A stretch of DNA of 64,000 nucleotides, taken from NCBI GenBank assembly GCA_013416395.1, contig JACCEP010000001.1, positions 310,001 to 374,000 of the forward strand, given 5' to 3'. The notes beneath the pieces were generated by a model. That model worked only from the letters and a program-made list of their open reading frames with translations, had not been told where the DNA came from and ran no database searches. Numbering within the stretch: the stretch's first letter is position 1; every line of letters begins with the position of its first letter. Made by a program: the position numbers and the translations under genes. Origin of the DNA: Alcaligenaceae bacterium (lineage in GTDB: Bacteria > Pseudomonadota > Gammaproteobacteria > Burkholderiales > Burkholderiaceae_B). This document shows, one piece after another, positions 53,395 through 63,022 of the stretch.

Positions 53395-54681
53395 TCATTT
53401 CATCATCGAGGGCAACCAGAGAATTATTTGTGGGAAGGCCAACATCAAGCCAATGGCTATAACGTGGGCAAACACATGAGGCCAGATTCCGGCGAACACT
53501 TCCGACACTGGGCGTTTCGCATAAAAGGCAACCACGAAACAATTCAGGCCCATAGGCGGTGTAATCAGGCCAACTTCTGCCGTAACGATAACGATCACAC
53601 CGAACCATATCGGATCGAAACCCAGTGCAACGACCAGCGGCAACACAATGGGCACAGTGAGCACCAGAATCGCGAGCTGATCCATGAATGCACCCAGAAT
53701 CACATACACGAGCAGGATTGCGACCATCACAACCCAGGGTGATGCATCCATGGCACCGACCCATTGCACCAGATTCTGCGTGACCATGGTAAGCGTAAAG
53801 AAATAACCAAAGATGTGAGCACCCAGCAAAATCATTGCAATCATGCAGGTGCCCTGTGCTGCTCGCTTGGCCGCATCCATAACCTCACCAGGCCGCGCCT
53901 TGCCTCGCAAAATGGCGATCAATAGTGCCCCAAAAGCACCGAGAGCCGAAGCTTCAGTAGGTGTGGCGACACCCGTATAGATGACCCCGGTCACCATCAT
54001 CATGAGAACCACCATGGGGCCGATTACGCGAAGCAACGAGATTTTCTCTCTGAGAGACACTCGTGGGCTGACTGGAGCCGCCGCCGGGTTACGCACAGCC
54101 AACACGTACACAGTTGCGATGATGGTAATCGTAATGAGAATGCCTGGAATAATGCCCGCGATCAGCAGTTTTCCGATATTGGCCTCGGCCAGTAGCCCGT
54201 AAATAATCAACACGATGCTAGGCGGAATCAACATCGCCAGCGTGCCCGAGATCGCTACCACACCCGATGCCATCTTGGGCTCGTAACCATGGCGCAGCAT
54301 GGCCGGAAGACTGGTTGCCGAGAGCGTTGCTGCCGAGGCCGTGCTCGTGCCGCAAATAGCACCAAAGCCCGCACCAGCCATAGCCGTGGCCATGCCAAGG
54401 CCGCCTCGTATGTGACCCACCCAGGCGGCTGCCGCCCGGAACAGATCGTCAGCAATACCACTCTTGAGAACTAACTCGGCCATGAGCAGAAACATGGGAA
54501 TAGTAATCAGCTCATAGGTGCTCACAGTAGAGAGTGGCGTGGTTTGCAGCACGCCCAACACCATGTCCCAATTGCCTACAATAAACAGACCAATTGTCCC
54601 AGCGACGCCCATCGCAAACCCAACAGGAACCCCCAGTGCGAGTAAACCGAACAGCAGCACTATTATTAAGAATGCGGTCAT
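53395..54681 (-). CDS. TRAP transporter large permease 2 (DctM)
   Basis: 428 residues with about 11-12 hydrophobic helices. LVLLFGLLALGVPVGFAMGVAGTIGLF-type start, FLLMAELVLKSGIADDLFRAAAAWVGHIRGGLGMATAMAGAGFGAICGTSTASAATL, and LITPPMGLNCFVVAFY. It forms the permease with the DctQ gene three bases upstream. Confidence 0.88.
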   Translation of the reverse strand: MTAFLIIVLLFGLLALGVPVGFAMGVAGTIGLFIVGNWDMVLGVLQTTPLSTVSTYELITIPMFLLMAELVLKSGIADDLFRAAAAWVGHIRGGLGMATAMAGAGFGAICGTSTASAATLSATSLPAMLRHGYEPKMASGVVAISGTLAMLIPPSIVLIIYGLLAEANIGKLLIAGIIPGILITITIIATVYVLAVRNPAAAPVSPRVSLREKISLLRVIGPMVVLMMMVTGVIYTGVATPTEASALGAFGALLIAILRGKARPGEVMDAAKRAAQGTCMIAMILLGAHIFGYFFTLTMVTQNLVQWVGAMDASPWVVMVAILLVYVILGAFMDQLAILVLTVPIVLPLVVALGFDPIWFGVIVIVTAEVGLITPPMGLNCFVVAFYAKRPVSEVFAGIWPHVFAHVIAIGLMLAFPQIILWLPSMMK

Positions 54682-54684
54682 GTT

Positions 54685-55227
54685 CTATTCAGCTCCGTCG
54701 GTCGTGATCACGGGAATGATGTCAACCACATCGCGGCCAGTCACCAAGCTCAGGATCTGTCCAACGAGTCGGAGCAGCATGCGCAACACCAGCAATCCCA
54801 CACCCAGCGGCACAAGTGCTGAAGCGATCCAAGTCGGCCAGGCAATGAGCCCGGACATGGCATCGCCGCTCACGAAGTTTACATAGGCACGCTCCGCACC
54901 CACCTGCGCAATAAAGAAGAACAGTGGCAGGCTCACCAAGCATGTCAGCACCTCGGCAAGCCGGCGACCTCGCAGACTGAAGCGTTGGAGGAGGATATCG
55001 AGCCCGATATGCTTGTGTAATGCGTAAGTGCCTGATATGGAAAGAAAAAACACGCCAGCCATGAGGTAAAGACCAATCATGTCGTAAGCCCAGATGAGCG
55101 GACTATTGAAAACGTAGCGCATAGTCACATCAGCTACCACGATGATCATTATCAGCAGCATTAGCAAAGCCGCCACGCCATCAAAGAGCTTCTCAATGCC
55201 GACAATCAGTCGCTCAATCGCGTTCAT
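54685..55227 (-). CDS. TRAP transporter small permease 2 (DctQ)
   Basis: 180 residues with four hydrophobic helices: MLLIMIIVVADVTMRYVF, LYLMAGVFFLSISGTYALHKHIGLDIL and two more near the C terminus. The order in this locus is DctQ, DctM, DctP. It overlaps the upstream ThDP enzyme gene by 14 bases. Confidence 0.87.
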   Translation of the reverse strand: MNAIERLIVGIEKLFDGVAALLMLLIMIIVVADVTMRYVFNSPLIWAYDMIGLYLMAGVFFLSISGTYALHKHIGLDILLQRFSLRGRRLAEVLTCLVSLPLFFFIAQVGAERAYVNFVSGDAMSGLIAWPTWIASALVPLGVGLLVLRMLLRLVGQILSLVTGRDVVDIIPVITTDGAE

Positions 55228-56920
55228 TCGCGCCCTCTTTCTGTACTGATGCAGGCATACGTGCAGCGGGCAAATTAGTCTTCACCTCAATGAAAAACGG
55301 CCCCTCAGCACGCATCGCCTCTCCGATCACTTCACCAATTTGCGCCGTCTCGTTGATTACGCGCACAGGCATACCAAAGGCACTGGCGATACTGGCAAAG
55401 TCGGGATTGAAGAGCGACGTTCCAAGATGACGTCCTGGATAATTCTGATCTTGGTGGACGCGAATGGAGCCATAACAACCATTGTTCAACAGAATGACGA
55501 CTATAGGCAGGCGACGCTCGATCGCGGTAATCATTTCATTGCCTGTCATCATGAAGCCGCCATCGCCTACCATGCAGATTACTTTGCGATCTGGAAATCG
55601 TAGCTGACTTGCCACTGCCGCTGGCATGCCATAACCCATCGCGCCCGATATCGGGGCCATCAGACGTTGTGGCCAAGCAAATCTAAAATGTCGATATACA
55701 GGTGCCGCAAACACGCCCGCGTCAAGACACACCATGGCGTCTGCCGGTGCCAGGCGCTCAATCACGTGCGCCACGGAAGTACTGCTCAAGTCATTGCTGT
55801 GGTTACTCGGCCATGACGCAATGCCTTCAAGGGTGTTACGCACCTTATCGTTCCAAGATTCGCGCGCCGCAGCCAGCTTCACGGACTCAGGCGGCATCAG
55901 ATCTGCAACGAGCGAGACGGGATCGCACACCAGCCCAATCTCGGGCGCAAAATGCAGGCCAACGATGTGCGGATCAGGATAGCAATGCACTAAAGCCTGG
56001 GCCGGTTGTGGCGATTTCGGAAAGGTATAACCCTGGCTCGTAATATCGTCGAGTCGGGTTCCAAGTGCAAGGATCAAATCGCTAGAATGAAAGACACCCA
56101 TCTGATCACTCGGATTTGACAGGCCCAAGTCACCGGCGTAAAGCGCATGCGTATTCGGAAAAATATCGTGCCGTCGAAAGGATACGGCCACTGGGATCTG
56201 CCAGCCCTCAGCAAAAGCCAGCAGCGACTCGCGACCGCCAGGCTTGTCAAACGCACCTCCGGCAATGATCAGAGGGCGTTGCGCCCCCGTAATAAGCGCC
56301 TTTATCTGATCCACTGTCGATGGTGTAGCAGTGGTGGGGATATTTGGCCGTGCCACCCAACTCTGAGGCGCGACGGCCTGCTGCTGCACATCTTCAGGTA
56401 GTACGATCACCACGGGCCCCGGCGTGCCGGCGGTCGCCATGCGAACTGCTTTGAATGCAATCTCGGACAGCTGCTCAGGGTCTGTCGCCTCAACCACCCA
56501 TTTAGCGATCCGGCCAAACATATGGTGGTAGTCGATCTCCTGAAACGCTTCCTTGCGCAAATCTTTCTTGGGAATTTGCCCCACAATCAGGATCAGCGGT
56601 ATGGCATCTTGCTGCGCAGTGTGCACAGCGATTGAAGCGTTCGTCGCTCCAGGTCCGCGACTGACGAGCACCACACCGGGTCGTCGTGTTAAACGTCCAT
56701 CGGCGCATGCCATGAAACCGGCCCCGGCCTCATGCCGGCATGTGATCACGTCAATTTGGGGGAACTCGTTTAACGCGTCGAGAATCCCGAGGTAACTCTC
56801 ACCGGGTACGAGAAAAACACGATCCACACCATTGGCAGCCAGCACGGAAAGCAGGGAGTGAGAGGAAGTATTCAATTCGGCGACTTTAAAAAAAGCTGTT
56901 GATCTGGCGGGAATTGGCAC
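55214..56920 (-). CDS. Thiamine-diphosphate-dependent enzyme 2, acetolactate-synthase-like
   Basis: 568 residues with the GTG start at 56920 (AAAG just upstream). PYR domain: FLVPGESYLGILDALNE and CRHEAGAGFMACADGRLTR. PP domain: GDGGFMMTGNEMITAIERR to LNNGCYG. It is similar in plan to the enzyme at 42102-43796. It lacks the BFD-type His in the NLH position, which places it nearer carboligases. It starts the ten-gene operon and overlaps the TRAP small permease, so it acts in the same pathway. Confidence 0.85.
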   Translation of the reverse strand: MPIPARSTAFFKVAELNTSSHSLLSVLAANGVDRVFLVPGESYLGILDALNEFPQIDVITCRHEAGAGFMACADGRLTRRPGVVLVSRGPGATNASIAVHTAQQDAIPLILIVGQIPKKDLRKEAFQEIDYHHMFGRIAKWVVEATDPEQLSEIAFKAVRMATAGTPGPVVIVLPEDVQQQAVAPQSWVARPNIPTTATPSTVDQIKALITGAQRPLIIAGGAFDKPGGRESLLAFAEGWQIPVAVSFRRHDIFPNTHALYAGDLGLSNPSDQMGVFHSSDLILALGTRLDDITSQGYTFPKSPQPAQALVHCYPDPHIVGLHFAPEIGLVCDPVSLVADLMPPESVKLAAARESWNDKVRNTLEGIASWPSNHSNDLSSTSVAHVIERLAPADAMVCLDAGVFAAPVYRHFRFAWPQRLMAPISGAMGYGMPAAVASQLRFPDRKVICMVGDGGFMMTGNEMITAIERRLPIVVILLNNGCYGSIRVHQDQNYPGRHLGTSLFNPDFASIASAFGMPVRVINETAQIGEVIGEAMRAEGPFFIEVKTNLPAARMPASVQKEGANERD

Positions 56921-57159
56921 CTTTCTGTCTATAGGCTGGACAATAATATGGGTCTTATATTATTTACACAACATGGTATTTTCGAGCCTTTTTCATATAC
57001 AAACACGCACTTCTAAAAACCAAAAGACTTTGCTCATAATTTAAAAGCGACAAAGCCAAATAGCATTAAACGAATCAATTTGTAGTGGCATTAAGCACAG
57101 CTGAATGCTTCATTGTTGATAAATGCCTGAGTCGCTCAGGTCAAGGCAATAAATGTTCC

Positions 57160-58299
57160 CTAAATTGACGAGGCCAGCATCTTCGAATAATCGTCTCGGC
57201 TTGCCTCTCTGGGATTCGTCTTATGGCTGTGATCAGCCAAAGCGCCGTCTATTATTTTCTCGAACTGAGATTCGGTCACGCCCAGCTGCTTTAAGCCCGT
57301 CGGCAAACCGAGACGCTTAATCATTTGCTCCAACGCTGGTATGACTGCGTTCGCGCCGTCAATCGCCATTGCTTGAGCTAAACGTGAAAGCTTATCTTCT
57401 TGTATTACAGTGGACGCAGTGCGGTTGAACTCTACCACCGCAGGAAGAAAAATTGCATTGAGTGTGCCATGATGCAATTGCGGGTTAATACCACCTAAAG
57501 AATGGCTTAGGCTATGCACGCATCCCAAGCCTTTTTGAAAGGCAAGCGCACCCTGCATCGACGCGCTCATCATATTAAGCCTGGCGTTTAGGTCATTACC
57601 GTCATGCGTCGCCTGCTCTATGTTGGCCCATCCTCGTCGCAGACCATCCAATGCAATACCGTCTGCGGGAGGATTAAACGATGGGGACAAGAATGTCTCA
57701 ATACAGTGCGCTATTGCGTCCATACCTGTCGCAGCCGTTAGCATCGGTGGTAGCTTCACAGTAAGCGCAGGGTCACAAATCGCAGACTTTGGTACGACAT
57801 GAGGTGAAATTATGCCAACTTTCCTGCCATCGTCCAGGATAAGTATGGCGCCACGCCCCACCTCACTACCCGTCCCAGCCGTAGTCGGCACAGCGATAAC
57901 TGGTGCCGTTGCTGCTGTAATGCGGCTTGCGCCATCTTCAATAAGAGCAAAGGAGCGTAACGGCCCATCATGTTGTGAGCAGACAGCGACACCTTTCGCC
58001 AGATCAATTGATGAACCCCCGCCGACCGCAATGATGCCATCGTGCTTACCTGCTCGATAAACCTGAACAGCGTCCCGTATTACGTGCTCATTGGGGTTGG
58101 GAGGTGTTTTATCGAACACACCAATGTTGGTTGGGTTGTTTAGCTTTTGAAGAATGACATCGACGATCCCTGCGAGCCTGACTCCAGCATCGGTAACAAT
58201 TAACGGACGCTTTATACTCAGTCGATCGCATTCATCTTGTAGCTTATCCACTGAGCCATATCCGAAGTGAATCTGCGTTATGTAGCTAATGAGTGACAT
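57160..58299 (-). CDS. Iron-containing alcohol dehydrogenase 1
   Basis: 379 residues. NAD motif GGGSSIDLAKGVAV, PTTAGTGSEV, and metal ligands in GMDAIAHCIETFLS (Asp, His), GCVHSLSHSLGG (His) and HHGTLNAIFLP (His). It reduces an aldehyde to alcohol or the reverse with NAD(P)H and Fe2+. The start at 58299 follows AAGGAATAAAATG. It is the last gene of the third TRAP operon, 30 bases after DctM. Confidence 0.87.
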   Translation of the reverse strand: MSLISYITQIHFGYGSVDKLQDECDRLSIKRPLIVTDAGVRLAGIVDVILQKLNNPTNIGVFDKTPPNPNEHVIRDAVQVYRAGKHDGIIAVGGGSSIDLAKGVAVCSQHDGPLRSFALIEDGASRITAATAPVIAVPTTAGTGSEVGRGAILILDDGRKVGIISPHVVPKSAICDPALTVKLPPMLTAATGMDAIAHCIETFLSPSFNPPADGIALDGLRRGWANIEQATHDGNDLNARLNMMSASMQGALAFQKGLGCVHSLSHSLGGINPQLHHGTLNAIFLPAVVEFNRTASTVIQEDKLSRLAQAMAIDGANAVIPALEQMIKRLGLPTGLKQLGVTESQFEKIIDGALADHSHKTNPREASRDDYSKMLASSI

Positions 58300-58329
58300 T
58301 TTATTCCTTAATAATATCAAGCGTACCCA

Positions 58330-59991
58330 TCAATTCAAATCAAGAGGTTGTAACTCTAGATCATTAAGTGGTGGCAATTCAATCTGAATATTGCTCGTGT
58401 CAATAAGCGCCCTGACTTTATCTCTCTGGACTACCTCTGGAAACACAACCAAAATACCAATCATAATCACCTGGATAACAACAAACGAAAGACCAGAGCG
58501 ATATATATCAATAGTCTTTATCCCTTTTATAGTTTTCCCGGAAATTTTATCGACGTAGTCTTTTATTGGTGTTACTGAACGCATGAAAAATAGCGCAAAA
58601 CCGAAAGGAGGAGTCAAGTAACTTGCTTGCAAGTTAACCGCAAGCATCACGCCAAACCACACCAAATCGATTCCCAAAGCTGCAGCAGCGGGAGCAAGTA
58701 GCGGAATCAAAATAAAGGCAATTTCGAAAAAATCCAGAAAAAAGCCCAGGAAGAAAATAATAAGATTTACGAGGACAAGAAACCCGATGACACCACCTGG
58801 TATGCGTAGAAGAAGCTCCTCCATCCACACGTGACCGTTGACACCGTAAAACGTTAACGCAAAAACACGCGCGCCAATCAAGATAAACAATACAAATGTG
58901 GACAGCCGGGCGGTACTATCAATAGCTTGCGATAATAGTGAAAATGTTAGGCGTCGCTTGCCAAGAGCCAATAGCAAGGCGCCCACGGCCCCCATGGCAC
59001 CGCCTTCTGTGGGCGTCGCGATACCGAGCAAAATTGTGCCAAGCACCAAAAACACCAAGGCCAATGGAGGCACCAGTACAATTACAACTGCTCTCGCAAT
59101 TTGCGAAAATAGACCAAGTTTAAACTCGCGATCTAACAGCGCCAAGCAATAGCCGGCAATGACACCAAGCCCGCTGCCATATATATTGCGATCCGTCTCC
59201 AGCATGTTTGGCGCTAACTTTCCAAGCCCATAAATGCATCCGGCAATGGCGGCGAAAATCAAAGCAATAAGAACAAATAATGATTTCAGACCGATTGTGC
59301 CGTCCGGCTCGTTGAGGCGACGTGCTTCACGTGGCAATGCGGGCGCAGCGTGAGGTCGTAGCATCGAAAGACCAAACACATACAAGGCATAAAGTGCTGT
59401 CAGTATCAACGCGGGCACTAGCGCACCGCGATACATATCACCAACCGACGTACCTAATTGGTCTGCGAGCACGATCAGAATAATGGATGGCGGTATCGTT
59501 TGCGACAGAGTGCCCGCTGCCATAATGACCCCGGTCGCGAGAAAACGGTCATAACCATATCGAAGCATGATCGGAAGCGCAATCAAGCCCATAGATATTA
59601 CTGACGCGGCCACGACACCCGTCGTTGCCGCCAGTAATGCTCCGACAAAAATTACAGCGTACGCAAGGCCTCCACGAACGGGGCCAAATAACTGCCCTAT
59701 CGTGTCGATCAGATCTTCGGCCATGCCAGACCGTTCAAGGATCAGGCCCATCAACGTAAAGAAAGGTATGGCAAGCAGCGTCTCATTGGACATCACACCA
59801 AATACACGCCCCGGCAATGCTCCCAGGAAATTTTCTGTAAACAAGCCTAACTCAATACCTAACCACGCGTATGCCATGCCCACAGCAGCAAGCGAAAACG
59901 CAACCGGGTATCCGAATAGTAAAACTATGACAAGGCTGGCGAACATGACAGGAGCCATGTTATCGATCAGAAACGCGATTAGCATCGGCAC
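58330..59991 (-). CDS. TRAP transporter large permease 3, extended (DctM type)
   Basis: 553 residues, longer than the usual 430, with extra helices and a central basic loop (PHAAPALPREARRLNEPDG). Family cores are LAIPFFTLMGLILERSGMAEDLIDTIGQLFGPVRGGLAYAVIFVGALLAATTGVV, TIPPSIILIVLADQLG, and YLTPPFGFALFFMR. These long forms belong to the mannitol/chloroaromatic-compound branch that pairs with Tat-exported 2-oxo-acid receptors such as the DctP here. Confidence 0.88.
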   Translation of the reverse strand: MPMLIAFLIDNMAPVMFASLVIVLLFGYPVAFSLAAVGMAYAWLGIELGLFTENFLGALPGRVFGVMSNETLLAIPFFTLMGLILERSGMAEDLIDTIGQLFGPVRGGLAYAVIFVGALLAATTGVVAASVISMGLIALPIMLRYGYDRFLATGVIMAAGTLSQTIPPSIILIVLADQLGTSVGDMYRGALVPALILTALYALYVFGLSMLRPHAAPALPREARRLNEPDGTIGLKSLFVLIALIFAAIAGCIYGLGKLAPNMLETDRNIYGSGLGVIAGYCLALLDREFKLGLFSQIARAVVIVLVPPLALVFLVLGTILLGIATPTEGGAMGAVGALLLALGKRRLTFSLLSQAIDSTARLSTFVLFILIGARVFALTFYGVNGHVWMEELLLRIPGGVIGFLVLVNLIIFFLGFFLDFFEIAFILIPLLAPAAAALGIDLVWFGVMLAVNLQASYLTPPFGFALFFMRSVTPIKDYVDKISGKTIKGIKTIDIYRSGLSFVVIQVIMIGILVVFPEVVQRDKVRALIDTSNIQIELPPLNDLELQPLDLN

Positions 59992-60027
59992 GGCCCGAAA
60001 CCATTATGAAACCGAATAGTCGTCAAT

Positions 60028-60612
60028 TTATTTATCAAGCAGAGTCCTTTCTGGCGACTCGATCGTTTCATTCACTGGAGGCCGCTCTGAATCATCTTCA
60101 GGATCGACCATATCTCCCCGCAAGATTGCGATTCGCTTTATCGTTTCCGATACCGCTTGTGCGAAAAGCAACACGAAGCCTACTAATATCAACATTTTCG
60201 CAGGCCAAACAAGCAGCCCACCCGCATTGGCAGATGCCTCTCGCAGCCTAAGCGAATTTATTACAAACGGATAACTGTGATAAATGAAAAGAGTAGTCAG
60301 TGGCATCAAAAAGAAAACGTGACCAAACACATCAATCAGATCGCGAGTGCGTTTACTGAAGCGAACGGTCAGAAGATCTATTCTGACGTGGCCGTTCTTT
60401 AACAAAGTGTATGCGGCACAAAGCAAAAAAACCGCACCAAAAAGCTGCCACTGTGCGTCCAGCCAGGCGTTGGAGCTAATTGAGAACACCTTCCTGACAA
60501 CAGCATTGGTTGCACTAATCACAACTGCTGCAAGCAGTAGCCAACCTGCGAGTCGTCCGATCACGGTATTTATCGCATCGATAATTCTGCTGAGTTGAAG
60601 CAACATACGCAT
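60028..60612 (-). CDS. TRAP transporter small permease 3 (DctQ)
   Basis: 194 residues with four hydrophobic helices, including LLLAAVVISATNAVVRKVF, QLFGAVFLLCAAYTLLKNGHVRIDLL and LVWPAKMLILVGFVLLFAQAVSETIKR. An acidic C-terminal tail (VDPEDDSERPPVNE) is present. It follows the receptor gene by 62 bases and pairs with the extended DctM. Confidence 0.87.
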   Translation of the reverse strand: MRMLLQLSRIIDAINTVIGRLAGWLLLAAVVISATNAVVRKVFSISSNAWLDAQWQLFGAVFLLCAAYTLLKNGHVRIDLLTVRFSKRTRDLIDVFGHVFFLMPLTTLFIYHSYPFVINSLRLREASANAGGLLVWPAKMLILVGFVLLFAQAVSETIKRIAILRGDMVDPEDDSERPPVNETIESPERTLLDK

Positions 60613-60674
60613 ACGCAGTCAGGCCTTGTAAGACTTGATGGTATAGCGGGCATAATGCCCGCTATCTTGGACAG

Positions 60675-61781
60675 CTATGAACGGCGTAGTTGACGAATTA
60701 TCGTGCTGTCGTAGGCGAACTCAGAAACCTGGTTCCATAAGCTAGCGTCCTTCTGGAACGCTCTCTGACTGTCGTACAGCTTTTTGAATTTTGGATTCGT
60801 AGCAGATAGTTCTTCGTATAGCTCCATGGTCGCTTTGTAAGCAGCGTCCAGAATGTCGCCGGAAAACGCGTGAAGCTTGACACCGGCACCAACAAGGCGT
60901 CGCAACGCTGGAGGGTTCAGTATGTCGTAATGCGCAATGCTGTCGATGTGCGCATACGCAGCGGCCGAACTCAATGCGGCCTGATAATGCTTCGGAAGTT
61001 TCTCCCATTGGGCAGTATTAACGAAGAAATGCTGCATGGATGTTCCATCCCAGAAACCAGGATAGTAATAGTTGGGTGCAATCTTGTAGAGACCTAGTTT
61101 TTCATCATCGTAAGGTCCATTAAACTCAGCAGCGTCAATAGTGCCTCGCTCTAACGCCGAATACAGGTCACCCACTCCAATTTGTTGAGATACCACGCCA
61201 AGCTTTGCAAGAACCAAGCCTCCCAAACCTGAGATTCTAAATTTCAAGCCCTTCAGATCGTCGACTGTTTTAATCTCTTTACGGAACCACCCACCCATCT
61301 GAGTCGTCGTATTTCCGCCCGGAAAACCCACCACGTTATAGTCGCGGTAAAAGTCTTCAAGCAATTTTTTTCCTTCGCCATGGTAAGCCCAGGCTGCTTG
61401 CTGGCGAGTGTTCAGCATGAAAGGAGCATGCGTTCCAAAGGCAAAAGCAGTGTCCTTGCCGGTGTAGTAATACGATGCCGTATGGCAAATCTCGACCGTG
61501 TTATCAGACACCGCATCAAAGGCTTGCCCGCCGGGCACAATCTCGCCCGCAGCAAAAACCTGGATCTGAAATTTGTTATCTGTCGCCTCAGCCAAGGCCT
61601 TTGACATCACTTCAGCACAGCCGTAAAGCACTTCGATATTTTTTGGAAAGCTGGATACGCATCGCCATTTAATGACGGGGTTGGACGACTGCGCGATTGC
61701 GGGCGACGCAATGGCTGCCATGCCCCCCATGGCAGCAGCCGATTTCACCGAGGCGCTAAGAAATTTACGTCTTGAGGTCAT
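60675..61781 (-). CDS. Tat-exported TRAP substrate-binding protein (TakP-like)
   Basis: 368 residues. N terminus MTSRRKFLSASVKSAAAMGG has the twin-Arg SRRKFL motif of a Tat signal, so it is exported folded. Domain features are WRCVSSFPKN, GEIVPGGQAFDAVSDNTVEICHTASYYYTGK, the KFRISGLGG segment, and AAEFNGPYDDEKLG. This matches the TakP/DctP6 branch, which binds 2-oxo acids (established for TakP of Rhodobacter). That fits the 2-oxo-acid chemistry of the surrounding genes. It is between the KPR-like gene and its permease. Confidence 0.88.
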   Translation of the reverse strand: MTSRRKFLSASVKSAAAMGGMAAIASPAIAQSSNPVIKWRCVSSFPKNIEVLYGCAEVMSKALAEATDNKFQIQVFAAGEIVPGGQAFDAVSDNTVEICHTASYYYTGKDTAFAFGTHAPFMLNTRQQAAWAYHGEGKKLLEDFYRDYNVVGFPGGNTTTQMGGWFRKEIKTVDDLKGLKFRISGLGGLVLAKLGVVSQQIGVGDLYSALERGTIDAAEFNGPYDDEKLGLYKIAPNYYYPGFWDGTSMQHFFVNTAQWEKLPKHYQAALSSAAAYAHIDSIAHYDILNPPALRRLVGAGVKLHAFSGDILDAAYKATMELYEELSATNPKFKKLYDSQRAFQKDASLWNQVSEFAYDSTIIRQLRRS

Positions 61782-61841
61782 ACATTGTCTCCACTTGTGT
61801 GGCCGAATGTTTCGGCCTTTTTTAGAATAATTATGATGCAG

Positions 61842-62840
61842 TCAGTCTCGTAGAAGACTGCGGTTCAAACCTCGTAAAACTGGAAGCACAGCGTCAATTG
61901 CGGGGCATGGAACCTTTGCCTCTCTCGCCAGAGCCTGGACTTGCCCTAGCACTGCTTCGACTTCCAAAGGACGGTTTGCTGATACGTCTTGCAGCATGGA
62001 AGGGCGTAGCCCACGAACGGGGGGTGTAGAGGCTTCTGCGCCCCCACGTCTCAGCTGCTCAAAAGCAGCAATACGATGTTCGGAAATGTCATACCCTTGT
62101 CCTTGAGCAACAGCAACGATGTCATCAACTATGGCTTCCGCTTGTGCCAGTAATTCTGGATCATCCGCCAGACCATCAATCGGCAAGCGCGTCAATGCAC
62201 ACAATGAATTGACCGACGCATTGCGTAGTAGCTTGATCCAGATTTCTTCATGCAAGCGCGTACTGGCCTCAGCATTGACGCCACTTTCTAATAACAACTG
62301 CACGACGTTTTTCAGCCGGGTGCTTACGTGCCCATTTGGTTCGCCCAACACCCATCGATTATTACCCAGATGCCGCACGACGCCAGGAGCAATAACCTCG
62401 TTGGCGGAATAAACAACACAGCCCAACGCGCGCTCTGGAGTCAGGCGGTTCCATAATGCGGCGTCTGGATCCAATAGTGGCAAAGATTCTGGCTTATGAC
62501 TACCAACTTTCCACCACCACGGAATACCATTTGCTGCAAATACTGCATAACCGTTTTGTCCAGTTAAGTGGCATAACGCATCTGCAGCAGCAGGCTGCCC
62601 CATTGCCTTTAACGCAACAAAGGTCACATCCTGCTCTGGGAGATCTGAAGGCCGGTCGGTAATGAAATCTGGTCTGGCGATGATTGTTTCGGTGGGCGTC
62701 TCAAGACGCAGGCCGTTCATTTCAATTGCTTCTTTCTGGGCACCACGAGCAACTACTGACAGCGTTGCCGCACCAGCATTACCCATGCGCCCCAGCAAAT
62801 AGCCGCCAACAGCGCCTGCGCCGAAAATACAAACTTTCAT
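61842..62840 (-). CDS. Ketopantoate-reductase-family protein (PanE-like)
   Basis: 332 residues. Rossmann motif CIFGAGAVGGYLLGRMG at the N terminus, then LKAMGQPAAA and a C-terminal helical domain with KLLRNASVNSLCALTRLP and MLQDVSANRPLEVEAVLGQV. The canonical substrate is ketopantoate, but catabolic copies reduce other 2-oxo acids to 2-hydroxy acids. The start at 62840 was chosen because the upstream frame has no similarity. It is 61 bases before the TRAP receptor. Confidence 0.85.
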   Translation of the reverse strand: MKVCIFGAGAVGGYLLGRMGNAGAATLSVVARGAQKEAIEMNGLRLETPTETIIARPDFITDRPSDLPEQDVTFVALKAMGQPAAADALCHLTGQNGYAVFAANGIPWWWKVGSHKPESLPLLDPDAALWNRLTPERALGCVVYSANEVIAPGVVRHLGNNRWVLGEPNGHVSTRLKNVVQLLLESGVNAEASTRLHEEIWIKLLRNASVNSLCALTRLPIDGLADDPELLAQAEAIVDDIVAVAQGQGYDISEHRIAAFEQLRRGGAEASTPPVRGLRPSMLQDVSANRPLEVEAVLGQVQALAREAKVPCPAIDAVLPVLRGLNRSLLRD

Positions 62841-63022
62841 ACGGCTAATCCTAACAATGTGTCGAAGACGATAACTTCGTTTTCTGTAGCATATTTGATT
62901 GGCCCTGCTTTGAATGCAGCAAAATATTAGAGGGCCTCCCGCAACCATTTTTATGACCGTACCCACTGACAAACAAGACACCACCAGACACTTATCAAGA
63001 AATAGTGTCTCAATACTACCTT

